Positions 9,579 through 17,120 are shown, counted from the first letter of the stretch. The stretch: DNA of 64,000 nucleotides from Adhaeribacter pallidiroseus (GCF_003340495.1 NZ_QASA01000001.1:3162001-3226000), one strand, 5' to 3'. The notes: generated from the letters alone by a model not told the origin. Numbers and translations are program-made.

Positions 9579-10442
9579 TTACAGATTACTTAGTACCTCC
9601 AGATCTTCGGAGCTTAGCTGAATGGAAGCGGCGCGGTAGTTTTCTTCGAGGTGTTTTACCTTGGAGGTTCCCGGAATCAATAAAATGTTGGGCGAGTGGT
9701 GTAACAACCAGCTCAAGGCAATTTGGTTGGGGCTGGCGTCGTACTTCTGGGCTACTTGGCCGATAATTTCGGTAGCCCGCAAGTTACCGGCACTCAAAGG
9801 GTACCACGGAATAAAGGCCATGTTCTGCTCCTGGCAATATTCCAGTTCGGCTTCCCATTTGCGGTTATCTAGGCTGTACATGTTTTGCACCGACACTACG
9901 GTTACGTATTCCTGAGCTTTTTTAATTTGCTCTACCGTTACTTCGGAGAGGCCAATGTGTTTTACCAGGCCTTGTTCCTGTACTTGCTGCAAAAATTCCA
10001 AAGTTTGCTCGAAAGGCACATTGGGGTCTACGCGGTGCAGTTGGTACAGATCAATCTGGTCTAGCTTTAGGCGTTGCAAGCTGCCTTCCAGGGCTTCGCG
10101 TAAATGGTCGGGGTGCGCGTTAATGGGCCACTGGTTGGGACCGGTCCGGAGTAAGCCGCCTTTAGTGGCAATTACCAGTCCGGCCGGGTACGGGTGCAGG
10201 GCCTCAGCAATGAGTTCTTCCGACACGTGCGGACCGTAGCTATCGGCGGTATCAATAAAGTTAATACCCAGTTCTACTGCTTTTTGCAAAACCCGGATGC
10301 TCTCATCGTGGTCTTTCGGTGGGCCCCAGATGCCGTCGCCGGTGATCCGCATGGCGCCGTAGCCCATCCGGTTAATAGTTAAATCGCCGCCAATGGTAAA
10401 GGTAGGCGAAAACGAGGATGCTGTTTCGTTGGCCATAATCAT
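9579..10442 (-). CDS. Aldo/keto reductase, 287 aa
   Basis: An NADPH-dependent carbonyl reductase of the AKR superfamily. The (beta/alpha)8 barrel tetrad is visible: Asp and Tyr in INFIDTADSYGP, Lys in LVIATKGGLLR and His in LYQLHRVDPN. The C-terminal cofactor-binding region ILLIPGTSKVKHLEEN is also present. The start is put at the ATG at 10442, with another ATG at 10436 giving MANETASS; a TTG two codons earlier is less likely. The gene is divergent from a second aldo/keto reductase across a 250-bp spacer. The physiological substrate cannot be told. Confidence 0.92.
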   Translation of the reverse strand: MIMANETASSFSPTFTIGGDLTINRMGYGAMRITGDGIWGPPKDHDESIRVLQKAVELGINFIDTADSYGPHVSEELIAEALHPYPAGLVIATKGGLLRTGPNQWPINAHPDHLREALEGSLQRLKLDQIDLYQLHRVDPNVPFEQTLEFLQQVQEQGLVKHIGLSEVTVEQIKKAQEYVTVVSVQNMYSLDNRKWEAELEYCQEQNMAFIPWYPLSAGNLRATEIIGQVAQKYDASPNQIALSWLLHHSPNILLIPGTSKVKHLEENYRAASIQLSSEDLEVLSNL

Positions 10443-10690
10443 CAAAATTTAAAAAATTTAAGAAAATACCTGGGTAATACTGCTGTTTACGCTGAATTGT
10501 TTACGATTACCGCGAATTATTAAATTTTTAAATTTTCCTAAAGTCTACTAACCAATCCGGGGAATGAAGCGAGAACAAGCATAAACTTATCTGCAGCATT
10601 TATCTTTAACGCCCCTGTTCTATCAGATTCTTAAACTTTGTGCGCTTTTAATTGGTAAATGGTAACTGCTACATGGTAAATGTTACAAGC

Positions 10691-11677
10691 ATGAAATACA
10701 GAAAATTAGGAAAAACCAACATTAACGTATCCGAAATAAGTTTAGGCACCTGGCAGGTAGGTGGCAAATGGGGCGAACCCTTTAGCCACGACACGGCCGA
10801 CCAGATTTTAAATGCCGCCCTGGATGCCGGGGTTAACTTTATTGATACCGCCGACGTGTACGGCGACGGCGAAAGTGAAAAAGCCGTGGGCCGGGTGGTA
10901 AAATCCCGCTCCGAATGGATATACGTGGCTACCAAATGCGGTCGCCGCCTGAACCCGCACGTGAACGAAGCCTATACGCCCGAGGCGTTGCGCGCTTTCG
11001 TGGAAGCTAGCCTGCGCAACACGGGCCTCGACACCCTGGACCTGATCCAACTGCACTGCCCGCCCACCGAGGTGTATTACCGACCCGAAATATTTGAGCT
11101 GTTCGACCGGCTCAAAGAAGAAGGTAAAATCCAAAACATGGGCGTGAGCGTAGAAAAAGTAGAAGAAGCCCTAAAAGCCATTGAATTCCTGAATGTAACC
11201 ACGGTACAGATTATTTTTAACATGTTCCGGCAACGGCCCGCCGAGTTATTTTTCCGGGAAGCTCAGCGCCGCGACATTGGCGTAATTGTGCGGGTGCCCC
11301 TGGCCAGCGGCCTGCTTACCGGTAAGTTCCGCCCCGAAACCAACTTTGCCCCCGACGATCACCGCAATTTTAACCGCAACGGCGAAGCTTTCGACAAAGG
11401 CGAAACGTTCTCGGGCCTCGATTATAATACCGGCCTGGAAGCGGTAGAAGAAATTAAAAAACTGTTCCCGTATCAACAAAATTTCGCCCCCGTAGCCCTG
11501 CGTTGGATATTAATGCACGAGGCCGTCAGCTGCATTATACCAGGCGCTTCAAAACCCAGTCAGCTCTACTCTAACCTGCAAGCTCTGGAAGTACCCGACC
11601 TCACGCCGGAGCAACGGGAAGGCGTAAAAGCCATTTACGAGGCGAAGATTAAGCCGCTGGTGCATTATAATTGGTAG
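10691..11677 (+). CDS. Aldo/keto reductase, 328 aa
   Basis: A cytoplasmic NADPH-dependent oxidoreductase of a different AKR subgroup from its divergent neighbour. The reading begins MKYRKLGKTNINVSEISLG, the standard N-terminus, so the ATG at 10691 is preferred over one 13 codons upstream. Tetrad residues are in NFIDTADVYGDG (Asp, Tyr), YVATKCGRR (Lys) and LIQLHCPP (His); the nucleotide-binding segment is CIIPGASKPSQLYSN. The last 70 codons are present a second time at 12542-12772, beyond the HigBA genes. Confidence 0.93.
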   Translation: MKYRKLGKTNINVSEISLGTWQVGGKWGEPFSHDTADQILNAALDAGVNFIDTADVYGDGESEKAVGRVVKSRSEWIYVATKCGRRLNPHVNEAYTPEALRAFVEASLRNTGLDTLDLIQLHCPPTEVYYRPEIFELFDRLKEEGKIQNMGVSVEKVEEALKAIEFLNVTTVQIIFNMFRQRPAELFFREAQRRDIGVIVRVPLASGLLTGKFRPETNFAPDDHRNFNRNGEAFDKGETFSGLDYNTGLEAVEEIKKLFPYQQNFAPVALRWILMHEAVSCIIPGASKPSQLYSNLQALEVPDLTPEQREGVKAIYEAKIKPLVHYNW

Positions 11678-11720
11678 GAAAGCTTTCTACAAAAAGTTAA
11701 TATAGGCCGAATAAGAAATA

Positions 11721-11785
11721 AAGTTGACAGAGCGGCAACTTACATGCTAAAAAGTTGTTTTTACGTCAACTTAAATTTATCTTTA
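11721..11785 (+). promoter_or_regulatory. Candidate promoter and operator of higBA
   Basis: Two nested inverted repeats precede the toxin gene: outer arms AAGTTGAC (11721-11728) and GTCAACTT (11765-11772), inner arms CAACTT (11736-11741) and AAGTTG (11752-11757). A plausible Bacteroidota promoter overlaps them: TTG at 11755-11757, a 20-nt spacer, and TATCTTTA (11778-11785), one base off TAnnTTTG. Repression by HigA or the HigBA complex binding these arms is inference from how such loci usually work. Confidence 0.5.
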
Positions 11786-11802
11786 TGGTATAAAGGCCGA
11801 TT

Positions 11803-12096
11803 ATGCATGTTATTACCACCAAAACCATAAGAGAGTATGCTGTTAAATACCCGGATGCAGCCGATGCTCTTTTTACTTGGGTAAAGGTGGTAGAAAAAGC
11901 TAATTGGGCTAATATAAATGAATTGAGGCTAACTTACCCGAGTGCTGACTTAGTAGGTGATAACCGGTTTGTTTTTAATTTAAAAGGCAATCATTATCGC
12001 TTAATTGTAAGAATCAGTTTCACGCACAAAAATTTAATGGTAAAATGGTTTGGACCGCATAAAAAATACGACCGAATAGATGCCAAAACTATTTAA
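11803..12096 (+). CDS. higB: HigB-family toxin (RelE-superfamily mRNA interferase)
   Basis: The 97-aa basic protein matches the HigB toxin family by its pattern: an N-terminal TIREYAVKYPDA helix, W-ANINELRLTYPSADLV, then the core NRFVFNLKGNHYRLIVRI and the C-terminal VKWFGPHKKYDRI. Such toxins cleave mRNA on the ribosome and arrest growth until neutralised. It precedes its antitoxin gene by 57 bp, the usual toxin-first order of hig loci. The pair lies between the complete aldo/keto reductase and a duplicated fragment of its 3' end. Confidence 0.9.
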   Translation: MHVITTKTIREYAVKYPDAADALFTWVKVVEKANWANINELRLTYPSADLVGDNRFVFNLKGNHYRLIVRISFTHKNLMVKWFGPHKKYDRIDAKTI

Positions 12097-12153
12097 TAGG
12101 TACGATCTGGGTTGAACAAAAACTAACTCCCGTAAACTGTAAGCTTTTAAATC

Positions 12154-12519
12154 ATGAATATGTATAAAATTATTGAGAACGATGCGGAATACGAAGCTGC
12201 TCTCGCCAGAATAGATGTTATTTTTGACGCCCATACCAGCACCGACGAAGAGAAAGAATTAAAACTATTGGTGCTGCTGGTGCGCGAATACGAATCGGAA
12301 AAGTATCCTATCCCAAATCCCGACCCTATAAAAGCAATTAAAATAAGAATGGCCGACCTGGGATTAAAAGACAAAGATTTAATCCCGTTTATAGGCGATA
12401 AAACGGCCGTATCCCGCATCCTAAATCGGCACCGCGAGTTAACCATAGAAATGGCTCGGAAATTACACCGAGGCCTGGGCATTCCCGCCGAAATCTTGTT
12501 AGCAGAACCCGTCCATTAG
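12154..12519 (+). CDS. higA: HigA-family antitoxin with C-terminal helix-turn-helix
   Basis: A 121-aa acidic protein that should neutralise HigB and repress the operon. The N-terminal half (IENDAEYEAALARIDVIFDA) is a helical toxin-binding region; the C-terminal half carries an XRE-type helix-turn-helix with DLGLKDKDLIPFIGDKTAVS and ILNRHRELTIEMARKLHRGL, followed by GIPAEILL. This long two-part form is common for HigA partners in Bacteroidota. The ATG at 12154 is used; no Shine-Dalgarno sequence is evident. Confidence 0.9.
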   Translation: MNMYKIIENDAEYEAALARIDVIFDAHTSTDEEKELKLLVLLVREYESEKYPIPNPDPIKAIKIRMADLGLKDKDLIPFIGDKTAVSRILNRHRELTIEMARKLHRGLGIPAEILLAEPVH

Positions 12520-12536
12520 AAATTAGAGCCTGTAAG

Positions 12537-12772
12537 CTATTTCGGAAATCAAAAATTTGTTCTCGGACCAGGAAAATTTAGCTCACGTAGCCCTGCGCTG
12601 GATATTAATGCACGCGGCCGTCAGCGGCATTATTCCGGGCGCCTCCAAACCCAGCCAGCTGATCTCTAACCTGCAAGCCCTGGAAGTACCCGACCTCACG
12701 CCGGAGCAATTGGGAGGAGTAAAAGCCATTTACGAGGCGAATATTAAGCCCTTAGTGTATTATAGTTGGTAG
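12537..12772 (+). pseudogene. Aldo/keto reductase C-terminal fragment (duplicate)
   Basis: From about 12542 to the stop at 12772 the sequence repeats the last 70 codons of the reductase at 10691-11677 (matching 11447-11679, same length of about 233 bp). It encodes ALRWILMHAAVSGIIPGASK and PDLTPEQLGGVKAIYEANI with scattered silent and missense differences, so the copy is not very recent. There is no start region and no barrel, so it cannot be functional. It may be the remnant of a tandem reductase gene whose front was replaced by higBA. Confidence 0.85.
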
Positions 12773-12885
12773 GTGAGTTAAATTAGTAAGCTTCTCATTA
12801 AGGCTTATTAGTTCATTTCTAAATTAACCATACTTAAATTAAGAATATTTAAATTTCCTAAGTACTTTGGAAGGACACCGTAGGA

Positions 12886-13770
12886 ATGGAAGAACAATAT
12901 ATCCTAGAGCAGTTTCAAAAAATTAAAACCTGGCAAAGTAAGGGGACCCGTGCGCCGCATAAACCACTTTTGATGCTTCTGGCTTTAGGAGAGATCCAAA
13001 GTGGAAACACCGGCTTTATTTCTTATGCTTCTATCGAGCCGAGGTTAAATAATTTGCTGGCAGATTTTGGACCTCCCCGGAAAACAATTTATACTACTTT
13101 CCCATTTATTAGACTGGCAAATGATCACCTTTGGCAGTTTAACAAACCAGAATTACTAAATACGAAGCAAGACTACCCGGCTAAGTATCTTCTCACCAAT
13201 AATTTGGAGGGAAAGTTTCCGGATGAGGTTATTCAGCAACTGAAAGCAAATCCATTTCTAATAACGGAAATTGCCAGACTCCTATTAGATCAAAATTTTC
13301 CTAAAACGCTTCACCAGGATATTTTGGATGCAGTTGGCCTAAATGTTACCATCAATCCTATTGGTATAAACCAACTTCGTAAACGCGACCCAATGTTTCG
13401 GGAGAGCATCTTGAAAGCATATGAATACCAATGTGCCGTTTGTGGCTTTAGTGTTAGGCTGAAAAATAAAATACTGGCTTTAGAAGCAGCCCATATTAAA
13501 TGGCACCAGGCCGGAGGCCCCGATGAAGAAGTAAACGGTTTAGCCTTATGCGCCACCCACCATAAGCTTTTCGACTTAGGAGCTTTTACGGTAAGTCACG
13601 AATTAAAAATGCTGGTTTCAGATGAGGTAAACGGACAAGGTGCCGATTTGTGGCTAATTCAGCATCACGGTAAATCCATTAAACCACCCCAGAAAAAAGC
13701 CTTTTACCCCAATCCTGATTTTACGGCTTGGCATGTGAATGAGGTTTTTAAGGGAGGGTATCGGGAGTAG
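12886..13770 (+). CDS. Phosphorothioate-DNA-type HNH restriction endonuclease (SBD-HNH)
   Basis: The 294-aa protein fits the modification-dependent (type IV) endonucleases that recognise phosphorothioated DNA through a sulfur-binding domain and cut with an HNH domain. The N-terminal domain shows RAPHKPLLMLLALGEI, PPRKTIYTTFPFIRL and LHQDILDAVGL, all characteristic. The HNH domain starts near residue 170 with RDPMFRESILKAYEYQCAVC, then C183-x-x-C186, ALEAAHIKWHQAGGPDEEVN and LALCATHHKLFDLGAF. It would restrict incoming DNA carrying Dnd/Ssp-type modification. No dnd or ssp gene is present in the window. It sits in a zone of toxin-antitoxin genes and insertion sequences. Confidence 0.85.
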   Translation: MEEQYILEQFQKIKTWQSKGTRAPHKPLLMLLALGEIQSGNTGFISYASIEPRLNNLLADFGPPRKTIYTTFPFIRLANDHLWQFNKPELLNTKQDYPAKYLLTNNLEGKFPDEVIQQLKANPFLITEIARLLLDQNFPKTLHQDILDAVGLNVTINPIGINQLRKRDPMFRESILKAYEYQCAVCGFSVRLKNKILALEAAHIKWHQAGGPDEEVNGLALCATHHKLFDLGAFTVSHELKMLVSDEVNGQGADLWLIQHHGKSIKPPQKKAFYPNPDFTAWHVNEVFKGGYRE

Positions 13771-13902
13771 TAAATATTATTTTTTATTTTATCTTATTAA
13801 TCAAGGAGGTCAAGAGTAAATGAATCACTATAAAGTTAATCTAAGCCAAGATTATTAAAGTGTTTACTTTAATTTCGTCTTATTCCACTTAATAATAATA
13901 TC

Positions 13903-14124
13903 TTGAAAATAGCAAAACAATTTCGTTGGGAAGGTGCTCATCGACTTCCCAACCATAAAGGAAACTGCAAGAATTTACATGGGCACTCCTATGCAATGAT
14001 TATTCAAATAGAAGGAACGCCTAATGCGGAAGGTATTTTAGTCGATTTTGCAGATATAAAAAGAATTTTAACTCCACTTATTGATGCTTGGGATCATGCT
14101 ACACTAGTTGAGATGCTCTACTAA
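13903..14124 (+). pseudogene. queD: 6-carboxytetrahydropterin synthase (QueD/PTPS family), 3' part lost at an IS
   Basis: The 73 codons encode the front of a PTPS-fold enzyme of the queuosine/7-deazaguanine pathway: FRWEGAHRLPNHKGNCKNLHGHSY contains the zinc-binding His positions and the catalytic Cys, followed by GILVDFADIKRI and LIDAWDHATLVE. Intact proteins are about 120-140 aa, so nearly half is missing. The frame ends three bases before the left inverted repeat of the IS3-type element, and nothing on the far side of the element resembles the missing half. The likely start is a TTG. A link to DNA modification with the nearby restriction gene is possible but unsupported. Confidence 0.8.
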
Positions 14125-14161
14125 ATACGGACAGTTGATTTGCTTAACTTAGCAAATCCAG

Positions 14162-14455
14162 ATGAAAGAAAAAAAGACTCCAGAAAAGCGTCGCAAGTAC
14201 GATGCTGATTTCAAGCAGCAAGTACTGCAGATGGTTTCTAATGGTCGGCCGGTAAAAGAAGTGGCCGAGTCATTGGGCATTGGCGAGAACCTCATCTATC
14301 GGTGGCGGAGTCGTCAAGAAGACAAAGGAGCAGTTGGGAGAGAAAATGCATCCGCCACTACTGACCAGCAGGTTTTGCTGCGACGCATCCGGGAACTAGA
14401 GCTGGAGCGGGACATTTTAAAAAAAGCGTTAGCCATTTTCAGCCGACAGACTTAA
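14162..14455 (+). CDS. IS3-family transposase OrfA
   Basis: A 97-aa DNA-binding protein with a helix-turn-helix of the HTH_Tnp_1 type (RRKYDADFKQQVLQMV, KEVAESLGIGENLIYRW) and a C-terminal leucine-zipper-like helix (LLRRIRELELERDILKKALA). In this family OrfA alone binds the ends and regulates transposition. Its last codons contain the A7G slippery site where a minus-one frameshift joins it to OrfB. Confidence 0.92.
   Translation: MKEKKTPEKRRKYDADFKQQVLQMVSNGRPVKEVAESLGIGENLIYRWRSRQEDKGAVGRENASATTDQQVLLRRIRELELERDILKKALAIFSRQT
14419..14426 (+). promoter_or_regulatory. Programmed minus-one frameshift site of the IS3 element
   Basis: The run AAAAAAAG sits in the phase A_AAA_AAG-like (TTA AAA AAA GCG). 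A minus-one slip leads into a frame that stays open through SVSHFQPTDLKERYRFVQQH and into OrfB, which gives the OrfAB transposase expected for IS3 elements. Confidence 0.75.
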
Positions 14456-14472
14456 AAGAACGGTATCGTTTT

Positions 14473-15327
14473 GTGCAGCAGCATACCCAAAAATGGCCGG
14501 TACAGGTAGTATGCCAGGTGCTTCAGCTAAGCCGCAGTGCGTATTATAGCTGGTTATCAGTAAAATCAAAGCGCAATAATCAAACAGAAAACCAGATGCA
14601 AACTTCTATCATCGATACTTTTCAGAAACACCGCCGTCGTTATGGCGTTAGACGCCTGCTAGCTGAACTGAAAGAAAAGGGAGTAAACGCTGGCTCTTAC
14701 CGGATTCGTCAGGTGATGCAAAAGCACGGACTCCGGGCCATCCAGCCGCGCAGCTTTGTTCCTCGCACGACGGATAGCCGGCACCCTTACCCGATAAGTC
14801 CTAACCTGTTGTTAGAGCAGCCTTTCCCTGAGGCTCCGAATCAGGTCTGGGTGGGAGATATCACTTATATTGCTATGGCTACTGGTAGTTTTCTGTATCT
14901 GGCGGTATGGCTGGACTTATTCTCCCGCCGAATAGTCGGCTGGCAGTTGGGGGATAATATGAAAGAAGAACTGGTAATAGCCGCTTTTAGAAAAGCCTAT
15001 CAGAGCCGGTCGGTGAAGGAAGGCTTGATTATCCACTCCGACCGAGGTGGGCAATATGCCAGCAATGCCTTCCGGAAATTGATGGGTGATAAGAAGGCTA
15101 GCCAGAGTATGAGCCGGGCTAGTAATGCTTATGATAACGCTTTTATGGAGTCCTGTTTTAGTCGCTTTAAGGCGGAATTGATGCAGGAGGGGGCTTTTGA
15201 TAATAAAGAAGATGCCCAAACCGAAATCTTTGAGTATATTGAAATGTATTACAATCCAATACGAAGACACTCCAGCTTAAATTACCTAAGTCCAGTTAAA
15301 TTTGAACAATTATATTCTAACAACTAA
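14473..15327 (+). CDS. IS3-family transposase OrfB (DDE integrase core)
   Basis: The 284-residue frame from a GTG encodes the catalytic part: HTH_21 domain (HRRRYGVRRLLAELKEKG), then the rve core with the three acidic residues in WVGDITYIA, IHSDRGGQYAS and NAYDNAFMESCFSRFKAEL, and the C-terminal YYNPIRRHSSLNYLSP. It is in the minus-one frame relative to OrfA and is likely expressed mainly as an OrfAB fusion. All key residues are present, so the element may still be active. Confidence 0.92.
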   Translation: MQQHTQKWPVQVVCQVLQLSRSAYYSWLSVKSKRNNQTENQMQTSIIDTFQKHRRRYGVRRLLAELKEKGVNAGSYRIRQVMQKHGLRAIQPRSFVPRTTDSRHPYPISPNLLLEQPFPEAPNQVWVGDITYIAMATGSFLYLAVWLDLFSRRIVGWQLGDNMKEELVIAAFRKAYQSRSVKEGLIIHSDRGGQYASNAFRKLMGDKKASQSMSRASNAYDNAFMESCFSRFKAELMQEGAFDNKEDAQTEIFEYIEMYYNPIRRHSSLNYLSPVKFEQLYSNN

Positions 15328-15376
15328 GCAAATTAACTGTCCGTCTTTTTCAACACACCTCATTGAAGGTTTAAGA

Positions 15377-15583
15377 ATGAATGGTTTAACAGGATTCATG
15401 AATAGAGCAACTCATAATTTGTGGGTACTGTTAGAAGAAGATCGTTTAATTAAATATCACCTTCTTAACAACTCTTACTCTGACTGGTATCCTTCTCACG
15501 TTAGTAATTCAACTTACAAACCATTAATTGATTATTTGGTTAAAGAACAACAAGTACATACTTTGTTTAATAAACCGTTGTAG
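15377..15583 (+). CDS. Unrecognised 68-aa open frame next to the IS
   Basis: From an ATG at 15377 the frame encodes a polar protein with several Tyr and Trp residues (HNLWVLLEEDRL, DWYPSHVSN). The frame is open further upstream into the IS end, so it may be the 3' part of a gene whose front was removed along with the end of queD. No family is recognised, and it does not resemble the C-terminus of QueD. Base composition is more AT-rich than most genes here. Confidence 0.35.
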   Translation: MNGLTGFMNRATHNLWVLLEEDRLIKYHLLNNSYSDWYPSHVSNSTYKPLIDYLVKEQQVHTLFNKPL

Positions 15584-15717
15584 CTACTATTTTCCAACTA
15601 ATCCCCAAACAAGTCTATATCATAAGACAATTAAAATCTGCTTATCATATCAAAGCTGCCAGTACTCTCCTGGCTTTTATATGATAGTTTCTTAATCTTA
15701 CCGGCCAAATTCTTACC

Positions 15718-16009
15718 ATGATTATAAAAGAAAAAAGTAACTGGTTCCGGATGCTTTTTGTGTGGCACGGGTCTGTGTTGCCGGAAATTCTACCGCGCTT
15801 GGTGGCTTTGTTGCTGCTTTCGTCTTTAATTGTGTACTTACGGGGCAGCTTTTTGAATATAAGATTCTGCTGAATACCACACCTTTTACTTTAATTGGTT
15901 TGGCCTTGGCTATTTTCCTGGGTTTCCGGAACAATGCCAGCTACGACCGGTTTTGGTAAGGACGTAAACTCTGGGGTGCCTTGCTCATCGATTCCCGGTC
16001 ACTCACCCG
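15718..16009 (+). pseudogene. Bestrophin-like gene fragment (5' duplicate of 17298-18218)
   Basis: The sequence matches the first 290 or so bases of the intact bestrophin gene downstream, including the identical start context (ACCATGATTATAAAAG). It is broken three ways: a missing G in the G-run near 15842 shifts the frame, TGGTAA near 15955 creates a stop where the intact copy has TGGGAA, and homology ends at about 16009. The Fic locus lies between this fragment and the complete gene. Confidence 0.88.
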
Positions 16010-16127
16010 TTTGTTTATAAAGGCACATTTTTATATAAATTGCTTTATTTACTCACTCGCCAGGTTGAGCCAGAATTAAGCAGAGAATAGGTATAGCCTG
16101 TTTTCGTTATTTTACGTAAATTGAGTT

Positions 16128-16289
16128 ATGAAAACGAAAACGGCCACCACTAAGGACCAGGATAAAGCTTTACAAAGACAGCAGATTTTACAATCGATGC
16201 TGGCATCTTTTAAAATAGAGGGCATCCATATCTCACCCGAGGTAGCACAAGTTACTTTAAAAAAAATAGAAGCTAGTCTGGGAAAATAG
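16128..16289 (+). CDS. VbhA/FicA-like antitoxin, 53 aa, convergent with fic
   Basis: A short gene (ATG 16128, TAG 16287-16289). Its sequence SMLASFKIEGIHISPEVAQ lines up with the core of VbhA-type class I Fic antitoxins and carries the inhibitory S/T-x-x-x-E-G/N motif as S27-F-K-I-E31-G32. In such proteins the Glu enters the Fic active site and blocks productive ATP binding. The N-terminal 20 residues are basic and polar. In known class I loci the antitoxin gene precedes the toxin on the same strand; here it faces the fic gene and the two coding regions overlap by 17 bp at their 3' ends. Identification rests on the motif and position. Confidence 0.75.
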   Translation: MKTKTATTKDQDKALQRQQILQSMLASFKIEGIHISPEVAQVTLKKIEASLGK

Positions 16290-16860
16290 CCTTTATAAAG
16301 GCTATCATCGGGCTATAATCTTTCTCGGCTGCTTTTTGAACGGCAGCTATATAAAATTCAAATTCTTCTTCCCCTACTTTCTCAAATTCTAAAGCCGGGT
16401 AGCCTTGCTTTCGGGTCATAAGGTTGGCCAGAATTCGGGCAGTACGGCCGTTCCCTTCCCGGAAAGGATGAATAACCAATATTTCCCCATGTACCACTGC
16501 TATATCCCGTATTAATACTTCTTTGCTTTCGTAGGTGTTCGGCAGCTTACGCAAAACTTCTTCTTCAAAGTCCTGCATGGTTTGCGCTAAAAACCGGGCT
16601 GCCGCAAATGGAAAACCGCCTTTTGAAATATTTACATCGCGGTATTTACCTGCAAAGCTATATAGATGTCCTAACGCTAACCTATGTATTTTAAGAATGT
16701 AGGCGATGTTAAACTTGGTCCGTTTCGTTAAGGCTTCGGTTAAGAGGATTTCGGCTTTTAAAAATCCTTCGAACTCGGCTAAGGCAACTTCATCTCCGGT
16801 TTTTAAGCCAAGTAGATTAGGCAATATTTCTCCTTGCGAACCGGGCAATTCATACTTCAT
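16273..16860 (-). CDS. fic: Fic-domain protein (probable AMP-transferase toxin)
   Basis: The 195-aa protein has the complete Fic motif HPFREGNGRTAR starting at His131, preceded by the flap segment FAGKYRDVNISKGGFPF and the helix DIAVVHGEILVI. Enzymes with this motif transfer AMP from ATP to hydroxyl groups of targets such as topoisomerases, which makes them toxic. No S/T-x-x-x-E-G/N motif is seen inside the protein, in line with a class I toxin that needs a separate antitoxin. The convergent 53-aa gene supplies such a motif. A small antitoxin-like gene lies 77 bp upstream on the same strand. The 3' end overlaps the convergent gene. Confidence 0.93.
   Translation of the reverse strand: MKYELPGSQGEILPNLLGLKTGDEVALAEFEGFLKAEILLTEALTKRTKFNIAYILKIHRLALGHLYSFAGKYRDVNISKGGFPFAAARFLAQTMQDFEEEVLRKLPNTYESKEVLIRDIAVVHGEILVIHPFREGNGRTARILANLMTRKQGYPALEFEKVGEEEFEFYIAAVQKAAEKDYSPMIAFIKAIFPD
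16286..16305. repeat. 20-bp perfect palindrome at the fic/antitoxin overlap
   Basis: ATAGCCTTTATAAAGGCTAT is fully self-complementary. It begins at the antitoxin stop codon and lies inside the last codons of fic. It could act as a hairpin ending the antitoxin transcript or as a protein-binding site; no T-tract follows. Confidence 0.5.
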
Positions 16861-16937
16861 AAGGTAACAACGGCTGCATTAATCACAATACTCAAGTTAA
16901 GATTTATACTTAAATAAAATTGCCTGACGAGCCCACT

Positions 16938-17120
16938 TTACTTAGTCCATTGTTTCAGCATTTCTTTGGCTTCTTCCGTAGAAAACACTTCTTTCTTTAT
17001 AGATTGCTCCAAGCGGGTTTCTATTTTCTGCAAAAGAATTAATTTATCTACTAATTCATCCATTGAAAATTTATCCGGCATATCTTGTATACTCCTAATT
17101 ACTTTTTCCTTAGTCAGCAT
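16938..17120 (-). CDS. Small antitoxin-like protein, 60 aa, upstream of fic
   Basis: The protein MLTKEKVIRSIQDMPDKFSM... resembles the short helical antitoxins that usually pair with RelE/ParE toxins in Bacteroidota: a Lys-rich start, a DKFSMDELVDKLILLQKIE amphipathic helix, and FSTEEAKEMLKQW at the end. No RelE/ParE gene is adjacent. Instead the next gene on the same strand is fic, 77 bp downstream, so the two may form one transcription unit. Whether it controls Fic or is an orphan antitoxin cannot be decided from the sequence. Confidence 0.65.
   Translation of the reverse strand: MLTKEKVIRSIQDMPDKFSMDELVDKLILLQKIETRLEQSIKKEVFSTEEAKEMLKQWTK

Larger units (their letters stand above)
14127..15344 (+). 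mobile_element. IS3-family insertion sequence, about 1.22 kb
   Basis: Inverted repeats ACGGACAGTTGATTTGCTTA (14127-14146) and its near-complement (15325-15344) enclose orfA and orfB of an IS3-family element; one base of 20 differs. No short direct repeat is evident immediately outside the ends. The left flank is queD and the right flank is an unrelated open frame, so the element may mark the scar of an IS-mediated deletion rather than a simple insertion. Confidence 0.85.

Noticed and set aside
15345-15583. Possible continuation of queD after the IS3 element
   Set aside because: The frame after the element shows none of the expected QueD C-terminal features such as the TAEN and YET segments.
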